Assembly (NCBI GenBank): GCA_016936075.1
Contig: JAFGPS010000197.1
Location: 1-34,108 of the forward strand
Direction: 5' to 3'
Source: Sedimentisphaerales bacterium
GTDB taxonomy: Bacteria; Planctomycetota; Phycisphaerae; Sedimentisphaerales; Anaerobacaceae
DNA length: 34,108 nucleotides
This document shows positions 21,250 to 29,446 of this stretch, one piece after another (position 1 is the first letter of the stretch; every line of letters begins with the position of its first letter). A program made the position numbers and the translations under genes. The notes beneath the pieces are model-generated. The model did no database searches, was not told the origin of the DNA, and worked only from the letters and a program-made list of their open reading frames with translations.

Positions 21250-24027
21250 ATGTTAAGGCCACAATTCCAGCACAAGTTGAAGTTGGCGTTTTTAATGCTG
21301 GCTTCGGCCTTACTTTTATTAGCCGAACCAGTATTTGCAAGAAAAGATAATCGCTCATCTTCTGCAAACCAAAATACACGACAGGCTCCTTCACAACCAG
21401 CGACTCCTGCACCTGTACCTGCACCTGTTACAAGACCTGCACAGCCAGCAAGGTCTGCATCGCGTCCTTCAACTCAATCCCAGGTAAAAAGTGTTGTATC
21501 GAGTCCTTCGCCATCTGTTCGACCACAATCAAGTACTCAAAGCCGTGTTATTACTAATAGCCCTTCCCCATCTGTTAGGACTCAGTCAAGTACTCAAAGC
21601 CGCATAATTACCAATAAACCGACTACTTCGGTTCAGAGCCGAAGTGTTATTACGAATACGAGACCGATACAATCTCAGATAAATTCTAATAATTCCATAT
21701 CTACAAATCGAAACGTTTCATCAAAAACAACTACAACAATAAATACCCCTTCTATTAGTAATCGTTCGACAATTTCTTCCGGCCTGACTAATAGTCTGGG
21801 TACTTCAATAGGCTTAGATATTCCCAGTTCAAATCCTATTAGTTCATCTCGTTCGAATATAAATACGAACAGACAAACAACCAGAACGAATACAAATAAT
21901 TCAATATCTCGAAACGATACCTTAATAAATAGAAGCAAGGAAATAGCGAATTCTTCTAATAGAGCTTCACAGCCGGTTGCAAGCCCAAATACTCGTATCA
22001 GCTCAGAACTCAGCTCGCACATTGGTGATACGATTGGCACACAGCCAACAGCCACGGCCAACATCCGAAAGCAGGAAAATAACAGTTCAAGGAATCCGGT
22101 TTATCTGCCATTTGACAGAGTATCAGATTCTCAGAGAACAACTGCTCAAACAAAGGCACAACAGCCGGCTGAAAGCTCGAACAATCGTATTAATTCTGAA
22201 ATCAGTTCAAGAATTGGTAATCAAATTAATACACAGAACGATTCGCGACAAAGAAATAAACAACAAAATAATCGTGTTACGCCTCCTTCAAATTCGGACA
22301 GGCAGCCGGTTGATGGCAAAAGTAGAAGCTCAATAGACCGGGCAAATACTGATATAGGAGTTATGATTAGTCCAGAAAGGACCCCTCCCAGTAATTCAAG
22401 ACAACCGGCTGCAAATCCGAATAACAGGACAAGTCGCGACAATTCAAGAATAGGCATTCAAATTGGTGAACAGGAAAATTCGCTTAACAGAATACAAAGA
22501 CGCAACTCAGTCGGTAATGCAGACAGAGTAGATTCAAGTATTGGCGATTCAATCAGACAAAGAGATATATCTTCAAGAAATGACGTACAAACAAGAGATG
22601 ATTCTCGCGGAGCAGTTAGAGACACCAACACCAGAGTCGAAAGAAGAGCAGACAGACCACAAGTTGAACGTGACAGGTCGATCAATGATTCAGTTGACCG
22701 CACAAGGATAAGCAGAGTTACTCCCGACACCCGAACTACTATAGTCGATGATTTACATGTAAGAGATTCAGGGGGCCGACGTGACCTGCGTGTCCATCGT
22801 TATGAACCTGTCCGCCCCGCTCGAGTAGTTGTTCGAGACAGACCCTATGTTAGAGATTCATACCATGACAACTATCTTTATGTAGACCTCCATAACCGCG
22901 TCTATACAAGAACAATCACGCCGGACTACTATTTCAGAGTTTGCTACAATAGAGGTTCATGGCTTTCCGTTGGATTCGTTTATCCTTACTATCAGCGAAA
23001 ATATGTATTCGTAAGTCTCGGCGGCTACTGGCCTTCGAATTATTCATATGTACGCTATTACTGGTATGGCTCACATCCCTACAACTGGTATGGCTACTAT
23101 CCAGTCGCCAGAGAAGTCAGCTCAGATGTGAATTATTATACATATAATTACTATTACGGTGACACCTCTGGTGGATACAATACGAGTAGGGTTTTAGATT
23201 CTGAATATTTTGACACTGTAGTCCATCAGCCTGCCCCACAGCCGGCAGAAGCTACTCTTGCAGATACTTATTTCGAAGAAGCAGTAAATGCTTTCGAAAA
23301 AGAGAAATATGATTTAGCGATAGAGAAATTCTCCCGTGCAATGGCACTTGCACCAGACGATATGATATTACCGTATGCTTATAGTCAGGCTCTTTTCGCG
23401 GCAGGAAGATATTCCCAAGCGGCACAAGTCCTGAGAAAAGCTTTAAGTAAAGTCAAACCCGAACAGGAAGGTGTATTTTATCCACGCGGCTTATATCCCA
23501 ATGATGATGTATTACTGGCTCAACTTGATGAACTTGCTGAATATGTAGAAGAATACAGCTTCGATGCCGACCTGCAATTGCTCCTTGGATATCAATTACT
23601 CGGTATAGGTGAACTCGATAAGGCTCTGATACCTTTGAAAAATGCAAGCCTTGATATGGATAATAAACAACCGGCAAATGTTTTGCTAAATCTCCTCTTA
23701 AAAATAAAAGTAAATGATATTACTTCAGGAGAAAATATTGAACCGGAAAAAATTGAATCCGGTGAAATTGAGCCGAATACAATACAGTTGAACAAAGCAG
23801 AAACGGAAAATCAAGATGCTCTAACTCTTACTTTCGTTGATTCAAGCGTTTCAGCACTTGAAATGAAAAATGAAAATGAAGCGTTAGATAATGCTAATAA
23901 TAAGATAGTTTCTGAAGAGATTGCGGCAAATGAGCCAACACACAAAAAAGCAAAAGAAGGAATCTTACTTGCTACGATTTTTGTTCTGGCCGGAAGTACA
24001 GGAATAGGCCATTTTCTGCATCGTTAA
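21250..24027 (+). CDS. Secreted disordered repeat protein with Tyr-rich domain, TPRs and C-terminal hydrophobic helix
   Basis: The start at 21250 has AAAGGA upstream; an in-frame TTG five codons earlier is less likely. The product is 925 residues. A signal peptide ends near residue 29 (EPVFA|RKD). Residues about 30-510 are Ser/Asn/Arg/Gln/Thr-rich and surely disordered, with SSTQSR/ITN repeats and later QP...NR...IGxxIxxQ repeats. Residues about 535-625 are Tyr- and Trp-rich and beta-like (SVGFVYPYYQRKYVFVSLGG; YWYGSHPYNWYGYYPV). Residues about 670-810 carry TPR helices (YFEEAVNAFEKEKYDLAIEK; ALFAAGRYSQAAQVLRKAL; LLGYQLLGIGELDKALIPL). The last 20 residues are hydrophobic with a final HR, a possible membrane anchor. 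It may be a surface scaffold; no enzyme motif is seen. The propeller gene follows after 95 bases. Confidence 0.75.
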   Translation: MLRPQFQHKLKLAFLMLASALLLLAEPVFARKDNRSSSANQNTRQAPSQPATPAPVPAPVTRPAQPARSASRPSTQSQVKSVVSSPSPSVRPQSSTQSRVITNSPSPSVRTQSSTQSRIITNKPTTSVQSRSVITNTRPIQSQINSNNSISTNRNVSSKTTTTINTPSISNRSTISSGLTNSLGTSIGLDIPSSNPISSSRSNINTNRQTTRTNTNNSISRNDTLINRSKEIANSSNRASQPVASPNTRISSELSSHIGDTIGTQPTATANIRKQENNSSRNPVYLPFDRVSDSQRTTAQTKAQQPAESSNNRINSEISSRIGNQINTQNDSRQRNKQQNNRVTPPSNSDRQPVDGKSRSSIDRANTDIGVMISPERTPPSNSRQPAANPNNRTSRDNSRIGIQIGEQENSLNRIQRRNSVGNADRVDSSIGDSIRQRDISSRNDVQTRDDSRGAVRDTNTRVERRADRPQVERDRSINDSVDRTRISRVTPDTRTTIVDDLHVRDSGGRRDLRVHRYEPVRPARVVVRDRPYVRDSYHDNYLYVDLHNRVYTRTITPDYYFRVCYNRGSWLSVGFVYPYYQRKYVFVSLGGYWPSNYSYVRYYWYGSHPYNWYGYYPVAREVSSDVNYYTYNYYYGDTSGGYNTSRVLDSEYFDTVVHQPAPQPAEATLADTYFEEAVNAFEKEKYDLAIEKFSRAMALAPDDMILPYAYSQALFAAGRYSQAAQVLRKALSKVKPEQEGVFYPRGLYPNDDVLLAQLDELAEYVEEYSFDADLQLLLGYQLLGIGELDKALIPLKNASLDMDNKQPANVLLNLLLKIKVNDITSGENIEPEKIESGEIEPNTIQLNKAETENQDALTLTFVDSSVSALEMKNENEALDNANNKIVSEEIAANEPTHKKAKEGILLATIFVLAGSTGIGHFLHR
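21970..22473 (+). repeat. In-frame imperfect repeats, QP...PN-R...IGxxIxxQ
   Basis: Four copies of a 24-25 residue unit lie in the disordered region: 21970-22044, 22162-22236, 22303-22377 (weaker) and 22402-22473. Each opens with CAGCCGG or CAACCGG and encodes QP-(A/V), an Asn/Arg pair in three of the four, and a short IGxxI core, ending in Q in three. A further partial core (SSIGDSIRQ) follows near 22535. Copies are 99-192 bases apart, so the unit is spread out and not a tight tandem. Confidence 0.7.
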
Positions 24028-24122
24028 TTGTCAATGAGGTGCGAAAGCAGAAATAAACTACTGCAAGTGAATGAATTGAGGATACAGGGAAAATTAAATA
24101 GGGAGCGAAAGGGAATTACATA

Positions 24123-25268
24123 ATGAAATATGTTATAACTCTATTTCTATTTTCATTAGTTCTGCCGCAAGGCTCATTAATAGCAGAGAATGAAATATAC
24201 GAATTTGTAGTCTCACCTTCAACTGACAATCAGGAAAATCCGGATATTCACGGGGACATAGTTGTCTGGCAGCAATATATTTCAGAGTATGGAGATTATG
24301 ATGTTTTAGCGACGGACATCAACAATTTAGGCCAGCCCTTCTTTAGTACGAATGTTCCCAGCGACCAAATAAATCCGTCTGTTTTTGAAAATCATATTGT
24401 ATGGCAGAGTCTTATAGAGGGAGAAGACTCTGCCGACTGGGATATTCGCATGACAGACATAAGCGACCCAAATTTCCCTTCTTATGCGATAACAAATTAT
24501 ATTAATAATAACGAGACTAATCCGGCTATACATGGAAATATTGTTGTTTGGGAAGATGATTTTCATGGGAATCTGGACATTTTTGGAGCGGATGTTACTA
24601 TACCTTCCAGGCCGATTATTTTTCCAGTAACAGAAGTTGATTACGACCAGGCTAAACCTTCAGTTTACCGCGATAAAGTAGTATGGCAGGATTCATACTT
24701 CGGCGACTGGGACATTTACGCCGCTGATATCTGGATGAAAAACAAAGCTCTCGAATATCCTGTCTCGCTTGTCAATTATGACCAGAAGAAACCTGTTATT
24801 TCAGGCGACACCGTCGTATGGATGAACAATTTCTCTGGTAATTGGAACATATACGCTGCTGACATTTCCGATATCAAACATCCTATCGAAAAGGCAATTT
24901 CCATAAATACATGGGACGAAACAAATCCTGATATTGATGACAATATAATAGTCTGGCAGGCATGGGTAAATAATAACTGGGACATTTTTGCATATAATAT
25001 GACTACGAGACAGACGTACCAAATTACTTATGATAGTCACGACCAGACGAATCCTGTGATAAGTGGAAAAACGATAGTCTGGCAGGACAACAGACTTGGG
25101 CACGATCAAATTTTTGGTGCAGCTTTAAGCGATATAGAAGCTGCGTATTGTACTAAGAAATTAGCCGCTGATATTAATAATGATTGCAAAGTAGATGATG
25201 CAGATTACGTCATAATGTCCTTAATGTGGCTCGATTGCAACATCTATCCCCCCGAAGCATGTCCTTAA
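24123..25268 (+). CDS. Secreted seven-repeat beta-propeller with a half dockerin
   Basis: This is a 381-residue exported protein. A signal peptide covers residues 1 to about 21. Seven repeats follow, each with a (I/V)xGxxVVWQ strand and a (W/D)DI(Y/F) strand: IHGDIVVWQQ, VFENHIVWQS, IHGNIVVWED, VYRDKVVWQD, ISGDTVVWMN, IDDNIIVWQA, ISGKTIVWQD. Seven copies match a closed seven-bladed TolB/WD-like propeller. The C-terminus ADINNDCKVDDADYVIM is a single dockerin-type EF-hand half, typical of Phycisphaerae secreted proteins. The propeller probably binds a ligand or a partner; no enzyme motif is seen. It lies 95 bases after the repeat protein and may be co-transcribed with it. Confidence 0.8.
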   Translation: MKYVITLFLFSLVLPQGSLIAENEIYEFVVSPSTDNQENPDIHGDIVVWQQYISEYGDYDVLATDINNLGQPFFSTNVPSDQINPSVFENHIVWQSLIEGEDSADWDIRMTDISDPNFPSYAITNYINNNETNPAIHGNIVVWEDDFHGNLDIFGADVTIPSRPIIFPVTEVDYDQAKPSVYRDKVVWQDSYFGDWDIYAADIWMKNKALEYPVSLVNYDQKKPVISGDTVVWMNNFSGNWNIYAADISDIKHPIEKAISINTWDETNPDIDDNIIVWQAWVNNNWDIFAYNMTTRQTYQITYDSHDQTNPVISGKTIVWQDNRLGHDQIFGAALSDIEAAYCTKKLAADINNDCKVDDADYVIMSLMWLDCNIYPPEACP

Positions 25269-25467
25269 TATAGTAACCACCTATGAACACGAAGGACTTG
25301 CCTGCCAGCCCGCTGATCTCATAAACCAGATTAATTTTGCTGCCATCGGATTTCTGTTCTTCTACAAATGCTTTCATAGCTGTTATTGCAGGTTTAATAG
25401 CCTGATATTTTTCTCTTTTGTTTGTCTGTATTTTACAGCAAATTATTTTCTTGTTATCAATGTCCAT
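25210..25467 (-). CDS. Doubtful small protein or gene remnant
   Basis: This is an 85-codon frame from an ATG at 25467. Its middle looks protein-like (YQAIKPAITAMKAFVEEQ; KINLVYEISGLAGKSFVF) and the frame stays open upstream to 25545 with equally plausible text (SGTKIYKKISPDNLLEKYIE) but no start codon there. No ribosome site precedes the ATG, and the 3' end overlaps the propeller gene by 59 bases tail to tail. It is either a short unknown gene with an unusual start, a decayed remnant, or chance. Nothing else is seen in 25269-25581. Confidence 0.3.
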   Translation of the reverse strand: MDIDNKKIICCKIQTNKREKYQAIKPAITAMKAFVEEQKSDGSKINLVYEISGLAGKSFVFIGGYYIKDMLRGDRCCNRATLRTL

Positions 25468-25581
25468 TTCGATATACTTTTCTAATAGATTATCTGGGGA
25501 TATTTTTTTGTAGATTTTTGTCCCGCTACGGATTGGTAAATATAATTAAAATGATTAAGCTAATTTATGAAAGGATGAATT

Positions 25582-26163
25582 ATGGCTTTTACATTATCAC
25601 TTGGAGCAAAGGCTCCGGATTTTTCACTTCGAGCTACTGATGGAAATATTTATTCACTCAATGATTTTAACGACGCGAAAGTTTTAGTAATATTTTTCAC
25701 CTGCAATCATTGCCCCTTTGTGACCGGTTCTGATGAGATTACACGACAGACAGCAGATAAATTCGAATCTCAGGGAGTAAATTTTGTCGGTATTAACTCC
25801 AATAGTCCAAACACCTACGAAGAAGATTCTTTTGAAAATATGGTAAAACGCATAAATGAGTATAAATTTCCGTGGTTCTATCTTTACGATGAAACACAAG
25901 ATGTTGCACGAGCTTATGGAGCATTGCGTACGCCGCATTTTTTTGTATTTAACCAGGACAGAAAACTTGTTTATACCGGCCGGGGCATTGACAATCCTCG
26001 AGAAAGTGACAAGATGACCGTAAATAATTTGGAAAATGCTCTTGAAGAATTAGTTGAAGGCAAAAAGATAACTACGCCGCTTACAAATCCTATAGGCTGC
26101 AATGTAAAATGGGATGGCAAAGAGGCACACTGGATGCCGGCTGACGCATGCGACCTTGTTTAG
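25582..26163 (+). CDS. Thioredoxin-fold protein of the AhpC/TSA (redoxin) type
   Basis: The product is 193 residues, cytoplasmic (no signal peptide). The opening [17 protein letters not shown] is the redoxin start. The active-site region is [15 protein letters not shown], the CxxC-type motif of the thioredoxin family with the CNHCPFV signature. [21 protein letters not shown] gives the cis-proline strand (TP) and the following beta-strands. The C-terminus has a conserved NPIGCNVKW, with another cysteine. Members are thiol peroxidase-like or disulfide reductases of unknown partner. AAAGGA precedes the ATG. If the operon at 27127-34108 really makes a bacillithiol-like thiol, a thioredoxin-fold partner nearby is of interest, but that link is speculative. 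Confidence 0.88.
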   Translation: MAFTLSLGAKAPDFSLRATDGNIYSLNDFNDAKVLVIFFTCNHCPFVTGSDEITRQTADKFESQGVNFVGINSNSPNTYEEDSFENMVKRINEYKFPWFYLYDETQDVARAYGALRTPHFFVFNQDRKLVYTGRGIDNPRESDKMTVNNLENALEELVEGKKITTPLTNPIGCNVKWDGKEAHWMPADACDLV

Positions 26164-26248
26164 CGAAACGTATATGGTTTAGTAAGATAAAAATTAGAAA
26201 AGTAACCCAAATAGATATTACCTTTTGATTGTTTTTTGGAAATGTACG

Positions 26249-26524
26249 ATGATTCATCCTTTATGGATTTACCTTATTACAATAAATCTGATTACATTTT
26301 GTTTTTACGGCTACGATAAGTATCAGGCGATAAATCATAAGAGTAGAATTCCGGAGGTAATACTTCATTTTTTAGCAATAGCATGCGGCAGTATAGGGGC
26401 TTTAGCCGGGCAGTATATTTTCCATCACAAAACGAAGAAATTAACCTTTCAGGTAGTTTTTATTTTAATTGCTGTAGTACAAATAGGCCTGATTATATGG
26501 TGGGTAATAAGAAATAGAGTATAG
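26249..26524 (+). CDS. DUF1294 small membrane protein
   Basis: The start at 26249 gives 91 residues, the normal length of the family; an in-frame TTG eight codons earlier is less likely, and GGA lies 9-11 bases before the ATG. Features of DUF1294: an N-terminal helix (YLITINLITFCFYGYDKY) with the conserved YDKxxA-like end, RIPEVILHFLAIACGSIGAL, the polar loop FHHKTKK, and a last helix (FQVVFILIAVVQIGLIIWWV). Three membrane helices are predicted. Function is unknown. It is the last intact gene before the tRNA-fragment scar. Confidence 0.82.
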   Translation: MIHPLWIYLITINLITFCFYGYDKYQAINHKSRIPEVILHFLAIACGSIGALAGQYIFHHKTKKLTFQVVFILIAVVQIGLIIWWVIRNRV

Positions 26525-26566
26525 CGTATAAGATATATTTCCCTCTTTGATATTCATTGTAAAAAA

Positions 26567-26610
26567 TGGGCGATACAGGAATCGAACCTGTGACCCGCTG
26601 ATTAAGAGTC
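26567..26610 (-). pseudogene. tRNA-Lys(CTT) 3' half, probable attachment-site remnant
   Basis: Read on the minus strand: anticodon loop CTCTTAA (26608-26602, anticodon CTT), 3' anticodon strand TCAGC, T arm ACAGG-TTCGATT-CCTGT (26591-26575), acceptor strand ATCGCCC and discriminator A (26567). The 5' anticodon strand pairs only at its last two positions (bases from 26611 on do not fit), and no D arm or GGGCGAT acceptor strand precedes it. The gene is thus cut inside the anticodon arm, the usual crossover place of tyrosine integrases that target tRNA genes. Confidence 0.78.
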
Positions 26611-26650
26611 CCATCTTCTATCCATAACAGCTTATATAACAAGGAGTTAT

Positions 26651-26678
26651 ATCCTGTTTTTTGTATCAAAAACAGGAT
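26651..26678. other. Perfect 11-base hairpin in the scar
   Basis: ATCCTGTTTTT (26651-26661) pairs with AAAAACAGGAT (26668-26678) across six bases. A second small hairpin ATATAAC-AAGGA-GTTATAT (26634-26652) touches it. These could be terminators or recombinase arm sites of a lost element. Confidence 0.45.
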
Positions 26679-26780
26679 TTCAAGTGACTTACAAGTCCAT
26701 GCACAAATCAATAACAACTAACCAGCCAGTAGTAACTGACACAAATTGGACACAAAAAACTAAGAAGGATAAACGTCTGA

Positions 26781-26972
26781 ACAGATATTGTATTTGATCT
26801 CGATAGAGAAACCTTTGATATTTCTATTTTCAGAATTTCTGAAAAGTTTCCGGAAGAGCTTGAATCCAAGAATAGGTTAATACCTTCACCAAAAGAGCAC
26901 CCTGAACCATCGACACATGGATTTCTAATCCGTAGATCAGAGGTTCGAATCCTCTCGGATGTGTTTAGATAA
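26781..26972 (+). pseudogene. Remnant reading frame ending inside the tRNA-Arg fragment
   Basis: This frame of 63 codons opens right after a TGA and has no start codon. Its text is protein-like (DLDRETFDISIFRISEKFPE; ELESKNRLIPSPKEHPEPS) and then runs through the tRNA fragment to a TAA at 26970. Such C-terminal run-ins are seen where a gene of an integrated element ends at its attachment site. The family cannot be named. Confidence 0.4.
26917..26963 (+). pseudogene. tRNA-Arg(TCT) 3' half, probable attachment-site remnant
   Basis: Anticodon stem ATGGA/TCCGT (26917-26921 and 26929-26933) encloses TTTCTAA, anticodon TCT. Then come variable loop AGATC, T arm AGAGG-TTCGAAT-CCTCT (26939-26955), acceptor strand CGGATGT and discriminator G (26963). 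The matching acceptor strand ACATCCG and a D arm should begin near 26891 but are absent. The stretch after it (26973-27126) holds an AAGTCAAGG/CCTTGGCTT hairpin near 26983-27012 and nothing else recognised. Confidence 0.78.
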
Positions 26973-27126
26973 ACACGTAAAAGTCAAGGACTTATGAAAC
27001 CTTGGCTTCGGCTCAGCAATACATTGAACCAAACGTTGGCTGCTCTCTATTAACATGTGATACATAATACTGGGGCACATCAGTCTATTTGAAAAATACT
27101 TCTTATGTTATGCTCTTCTCATAATA

Positions 27127-27861
27127 TTAATCATGATTCATTATACTTAAGTTTTTAATGCTTATTGGTTCATTACTTATAAATGGCTCACCGTACTTGG
27201 TATCGATGCGTTGGCCAAAATATCTAAAAATAACTTCAACTCTTTCTAATAAATTAGTACTCTTAAAAGAATTATTATTTGTCTGGCTTTGGTAAGCTTG
27301 AATCGCTTTAAACTTTCTTTCCCATTGGTCTGAAATATCTATTATAAATGAAGGTTTGTCATAATTCATTTTGTGAATGGAAAAATAACTATATAGTTTC
27401 GGTACCCACCATGGCACTCCCTTCATATCTGTTTTATGAAACTTTGCTTCAAAACGCGCACCATCAATAAGTTTAGCAGCTTCAATATGGTCAGGGTGAT
27501 AATCCTCATTGACAGGGCCAAATAATATATCCGGCTGATGTATTCTAATTGTCTCTGCAAGTTTTCGTCTATATTCAAGTGTCGCGGTTAAATATCGATT
27601 TGGCATATCTAAGCAGAAACGTTTTTCTATTCCTAATATTTTACTTGCAGTATCAGTCTCTTTCTGACGAATTTCCTTTGTCCCTAAAGGTGTAGGCTCG
27701 CCATCAGTTAAATCCACTATGATAACTTCCCAGCCGGACTCAATCATTTTGACTATAGCCCCCCCCATTCCAATTTCTGCATCATCTGGATGAGCGGCTA
27801 CAATCATTGCTTTAACTTCTTTATTCTTTTCAATGCGCTCGGATATTTTCATACCAGTCAT
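27127..27861 (-). CDS. bshB1: LmbE/PIG-L deacetylase, BshB1-like (bacillithiol pathway)
   Basis: The product has about 244 residues with the start at 27861 (AGGA three bases before ATG); 27852 is an alternative, and an upstream in-frame extension to 27942 is unlikely because it lies within the previous gene. The zinc-binding AHPDDAEIG opens the domain, followed by IIVDLTDGEPTPLGT, CLDMPNRYL and the second metal motif HPDHIEAAKL. LTDGEPTPLGT and YHPDHIEA fit the bacillithiol N-acetylglucosaminyl-malate deacetylase BshB1. The enzyme removes acetyl from GlcNAc-malate so that cysteine can be added. It overlaps the BshC-like gene by about 32 bases, which supports a shared pathway. A general PIG-L sugar deacetylase is the alternative. 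Confidence 0.8.
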   Translation of the reverse strand: MTGMKISERIEKNKEVKAMIVAAHPDDAEIGMGGAIVKMIESGWEVIIVDLTDGEPTPLGTKEIRQKETDTASKILGIEKRFCLDMPNRYLTATLEYRRKLAETIRIHQPDILFGPVNEDYHPDHIEAAKLIDGARFEAKFHKTDMKGVPWWVPKLYSYFSIHKMNYDKPSFIIDISDQWERKFKAIQAYQSQTNNNSFKSTNLLERVEVIFRYFGQRIDTKYGEPFISNEPISIKNLSIMNHD

Positions 27862-29446
27862 AGTTCCTACGATTAAATGAATTAATAAGTCCGCAAAGTT
27901 CTTCCTCCGGAAAAAGGCCAAAGAAAAACTCGCGATAACCAATTACTTTATTCGTTGTTATTTCTTTCTTGGAATATGAAATAAGTGATTCTAACTTTTC
28001 AACTGTATCTTCTGTATATGAACACAATTCCAAATTTATTTGAGAAATTGAACGCCATGCTGATTTTCTAATATCAGCAGGTAACAATTGATCCTGACTT
28101 TGTGCGATTTTCTGTTTTTTAACTTTCAATAAAGATGCAACAGGTTCAGTATCAAGAGTCGATTTATCAATATATTTCTCCGGATTATATTTAAGTTCAT
28201 GTTTTTTATTTTTTAATAATGACATGCTGTTTCGTAAGCAATTATTTTCATTTTGCAATGGAAGATTCATTGTCGAAGTTACAATACCATATTTTAATAA
28301 TCGTTTTTTACAATAGTTTTCTAATATATAATCCGTTACTGGTTCATATGATTTTGCACCAATACCATGTATAAATATATCTGCTAAAAAAAGCCTGACA
28401 AATAATGTTAGTGTTATGGCTTTTGGTCTTAATTTGAAATTATTGCCATCCAGGAGTTCCTGTAATTGTGCAATCTTGTTATCCCATGAAGATGAATCAA
28501 TATTTCCTAACACTTTATCCTTTGTACCGATTTCGATATATCCAGGTTTACTTTTTATCCACAGTGAAGAGCGTTGTCCAGCTTCTGAAACCAGCCAGAA
28601 AGGAAGCTCTATTAAATTCGAATCTTTATTCACTTCCAGACATTTAACATTATTTCTTCTTGAGTGCCCATTCTTATGACATAATAAATTTATTCCCTGG
28701 TTATAGTAAAGAGCAAAATTCTCAGCATCATCGATTATTGATAATGCAAAACTTTTAAAAGCATTACTTGAACATAACCTTGATACAGGTAAATATAAAT
28801 TATCCAATTTCAAAGCAGAGTTTATAATCGCTTGAAGATAGGTTATAAAATCCGCAATAGTGATTAATGAAAAAATATTTTCATTAATACACAATATATT
28901 GTCGAACCAAATATCATTGCATATATGATTATTTTTTTCATCAGAAACTTTTTTCAAAAATGTGCTGATATATTCTTTTTTCGGAATAGGGCGAAATTCA
29001 AGAGATACGTCTTTATTCGTATCATCTGGTTCAATTTCTATTTTTTTAAAACTCCAGCTTTCATCATATCTTTTTACTGGTAATACCATAGATGTATCAC
29101 AAATATCATGATCAAGAACAAGATGTAAACCTATTCCATCAACAGACTGAGCAAATTTATGTGCTACAACATCTTTTGACCATATTCCACAATGATGCCA
29201 TATAGGTTGATGCCCTGTAGATATAATATTTTGGCGACTAATATCAGGAGCAATTAAACCAAGAAGATTTTGAGTATAAACTTTTGCAATATTTATAAGT
29301 TCATTGCAATATTGAGACCTTTTCAATATAGTATCATTGACAACCTTATTCTCGGCAAGGATTGAATACCATTGTGAGAGTTCAGGATTGACAAATATAA
29401 AACCTTTCTCCCGAGGAACTTTGATATTTTTCAATGTCTTTATCAA
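27830..29446 (-). CDS. Divergent BshC-like protein (putative cysteine-adding enzyme)
   Basis: The product has 538 residues, the length of BshC, the enzyme thought to add cysteine to glucosaminyl-malate in bacillithiol synthesis. Similarity is faint but ordered: STGHQ at 76-80 stands where BshC has TGQQ, LDHD at 111-114 where BshC has EDHD, and a conserved planctomycete-looking block FVRLFLADIFIHGIGAKSYE lies about two thirds along. The start is uncertain: a TTG at 29446 with AGG upstream is the best choice, and no ATG is available nearby. It overlaps the glycosyltransferase by 65 bases and the BshB-like gene by about 32 bases. Being placed with a BshB-like deacetylase supports the reading. 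Activity is unproven. Confidence 0.62.
   Translation of the reverse strand: MIKTLKNIKVPREKGFIFVNPELSQWYSILAENKVVNDTILKRSQYCNELINIAKVYTQNLLGLIAPDISRQNIISTGHQPIWHHCGIWSKDVVAHKFAQSVDGIGLHLVLDHDICDTSMVLPVKRYDESWSFKKIEIEPDDTNKDVSLEFRPIPKKEYISTFLKKVSDEKNNHICNDIWFDNILCINENIFSLITIADFITYLQAIINSALKLDNLYLPVSRLCSSNAFKSFALSIIDDAENFALYYNQGINLLCHKNGHSRRNNVKCLEVNKDSNLIELPFWLVSEAGQRSSLWIKSKPGYIEIGTKDKVLGNIDSSSWDNKIAQLQELLDGNNFKLRPKAITLTLFVRLFLADIFIHGIGAKSYEPVTDYILENYCKKRLLKYGIVTSTMNLPLQNENNCLRNSMSLLKNKKHELKYNPEKYIDKSTLDTEPVASLLKVKKQKIAQSQDQLLPADIRKSAWRSISQINLELCSYTEDTVEKLESLISYSKKEITTNKVIGYREFFFGLFPEEELCGLINSFNRRNYDWYENIRAH

Noticed and set aside
21480..22480. CRISPR array
   Set aside because: The repeats are in frame, imperfect and unevenly spaced within a coding region, and there are no cas genes in the window.
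26491..26717. Minus-strand frame across the tRNA-Lys fragment
   Set aside because: It is a translation of tRNA sequence and hairpins, with no ribosome site or recognisable protein text.
26891..26963. Complete tRNA-Arg
   Set aside because: The bases where the 5' acceptor strand and D arm should be do not pair with the 3' half; only the anticodon arm to the discriminator base is tRNA-like.
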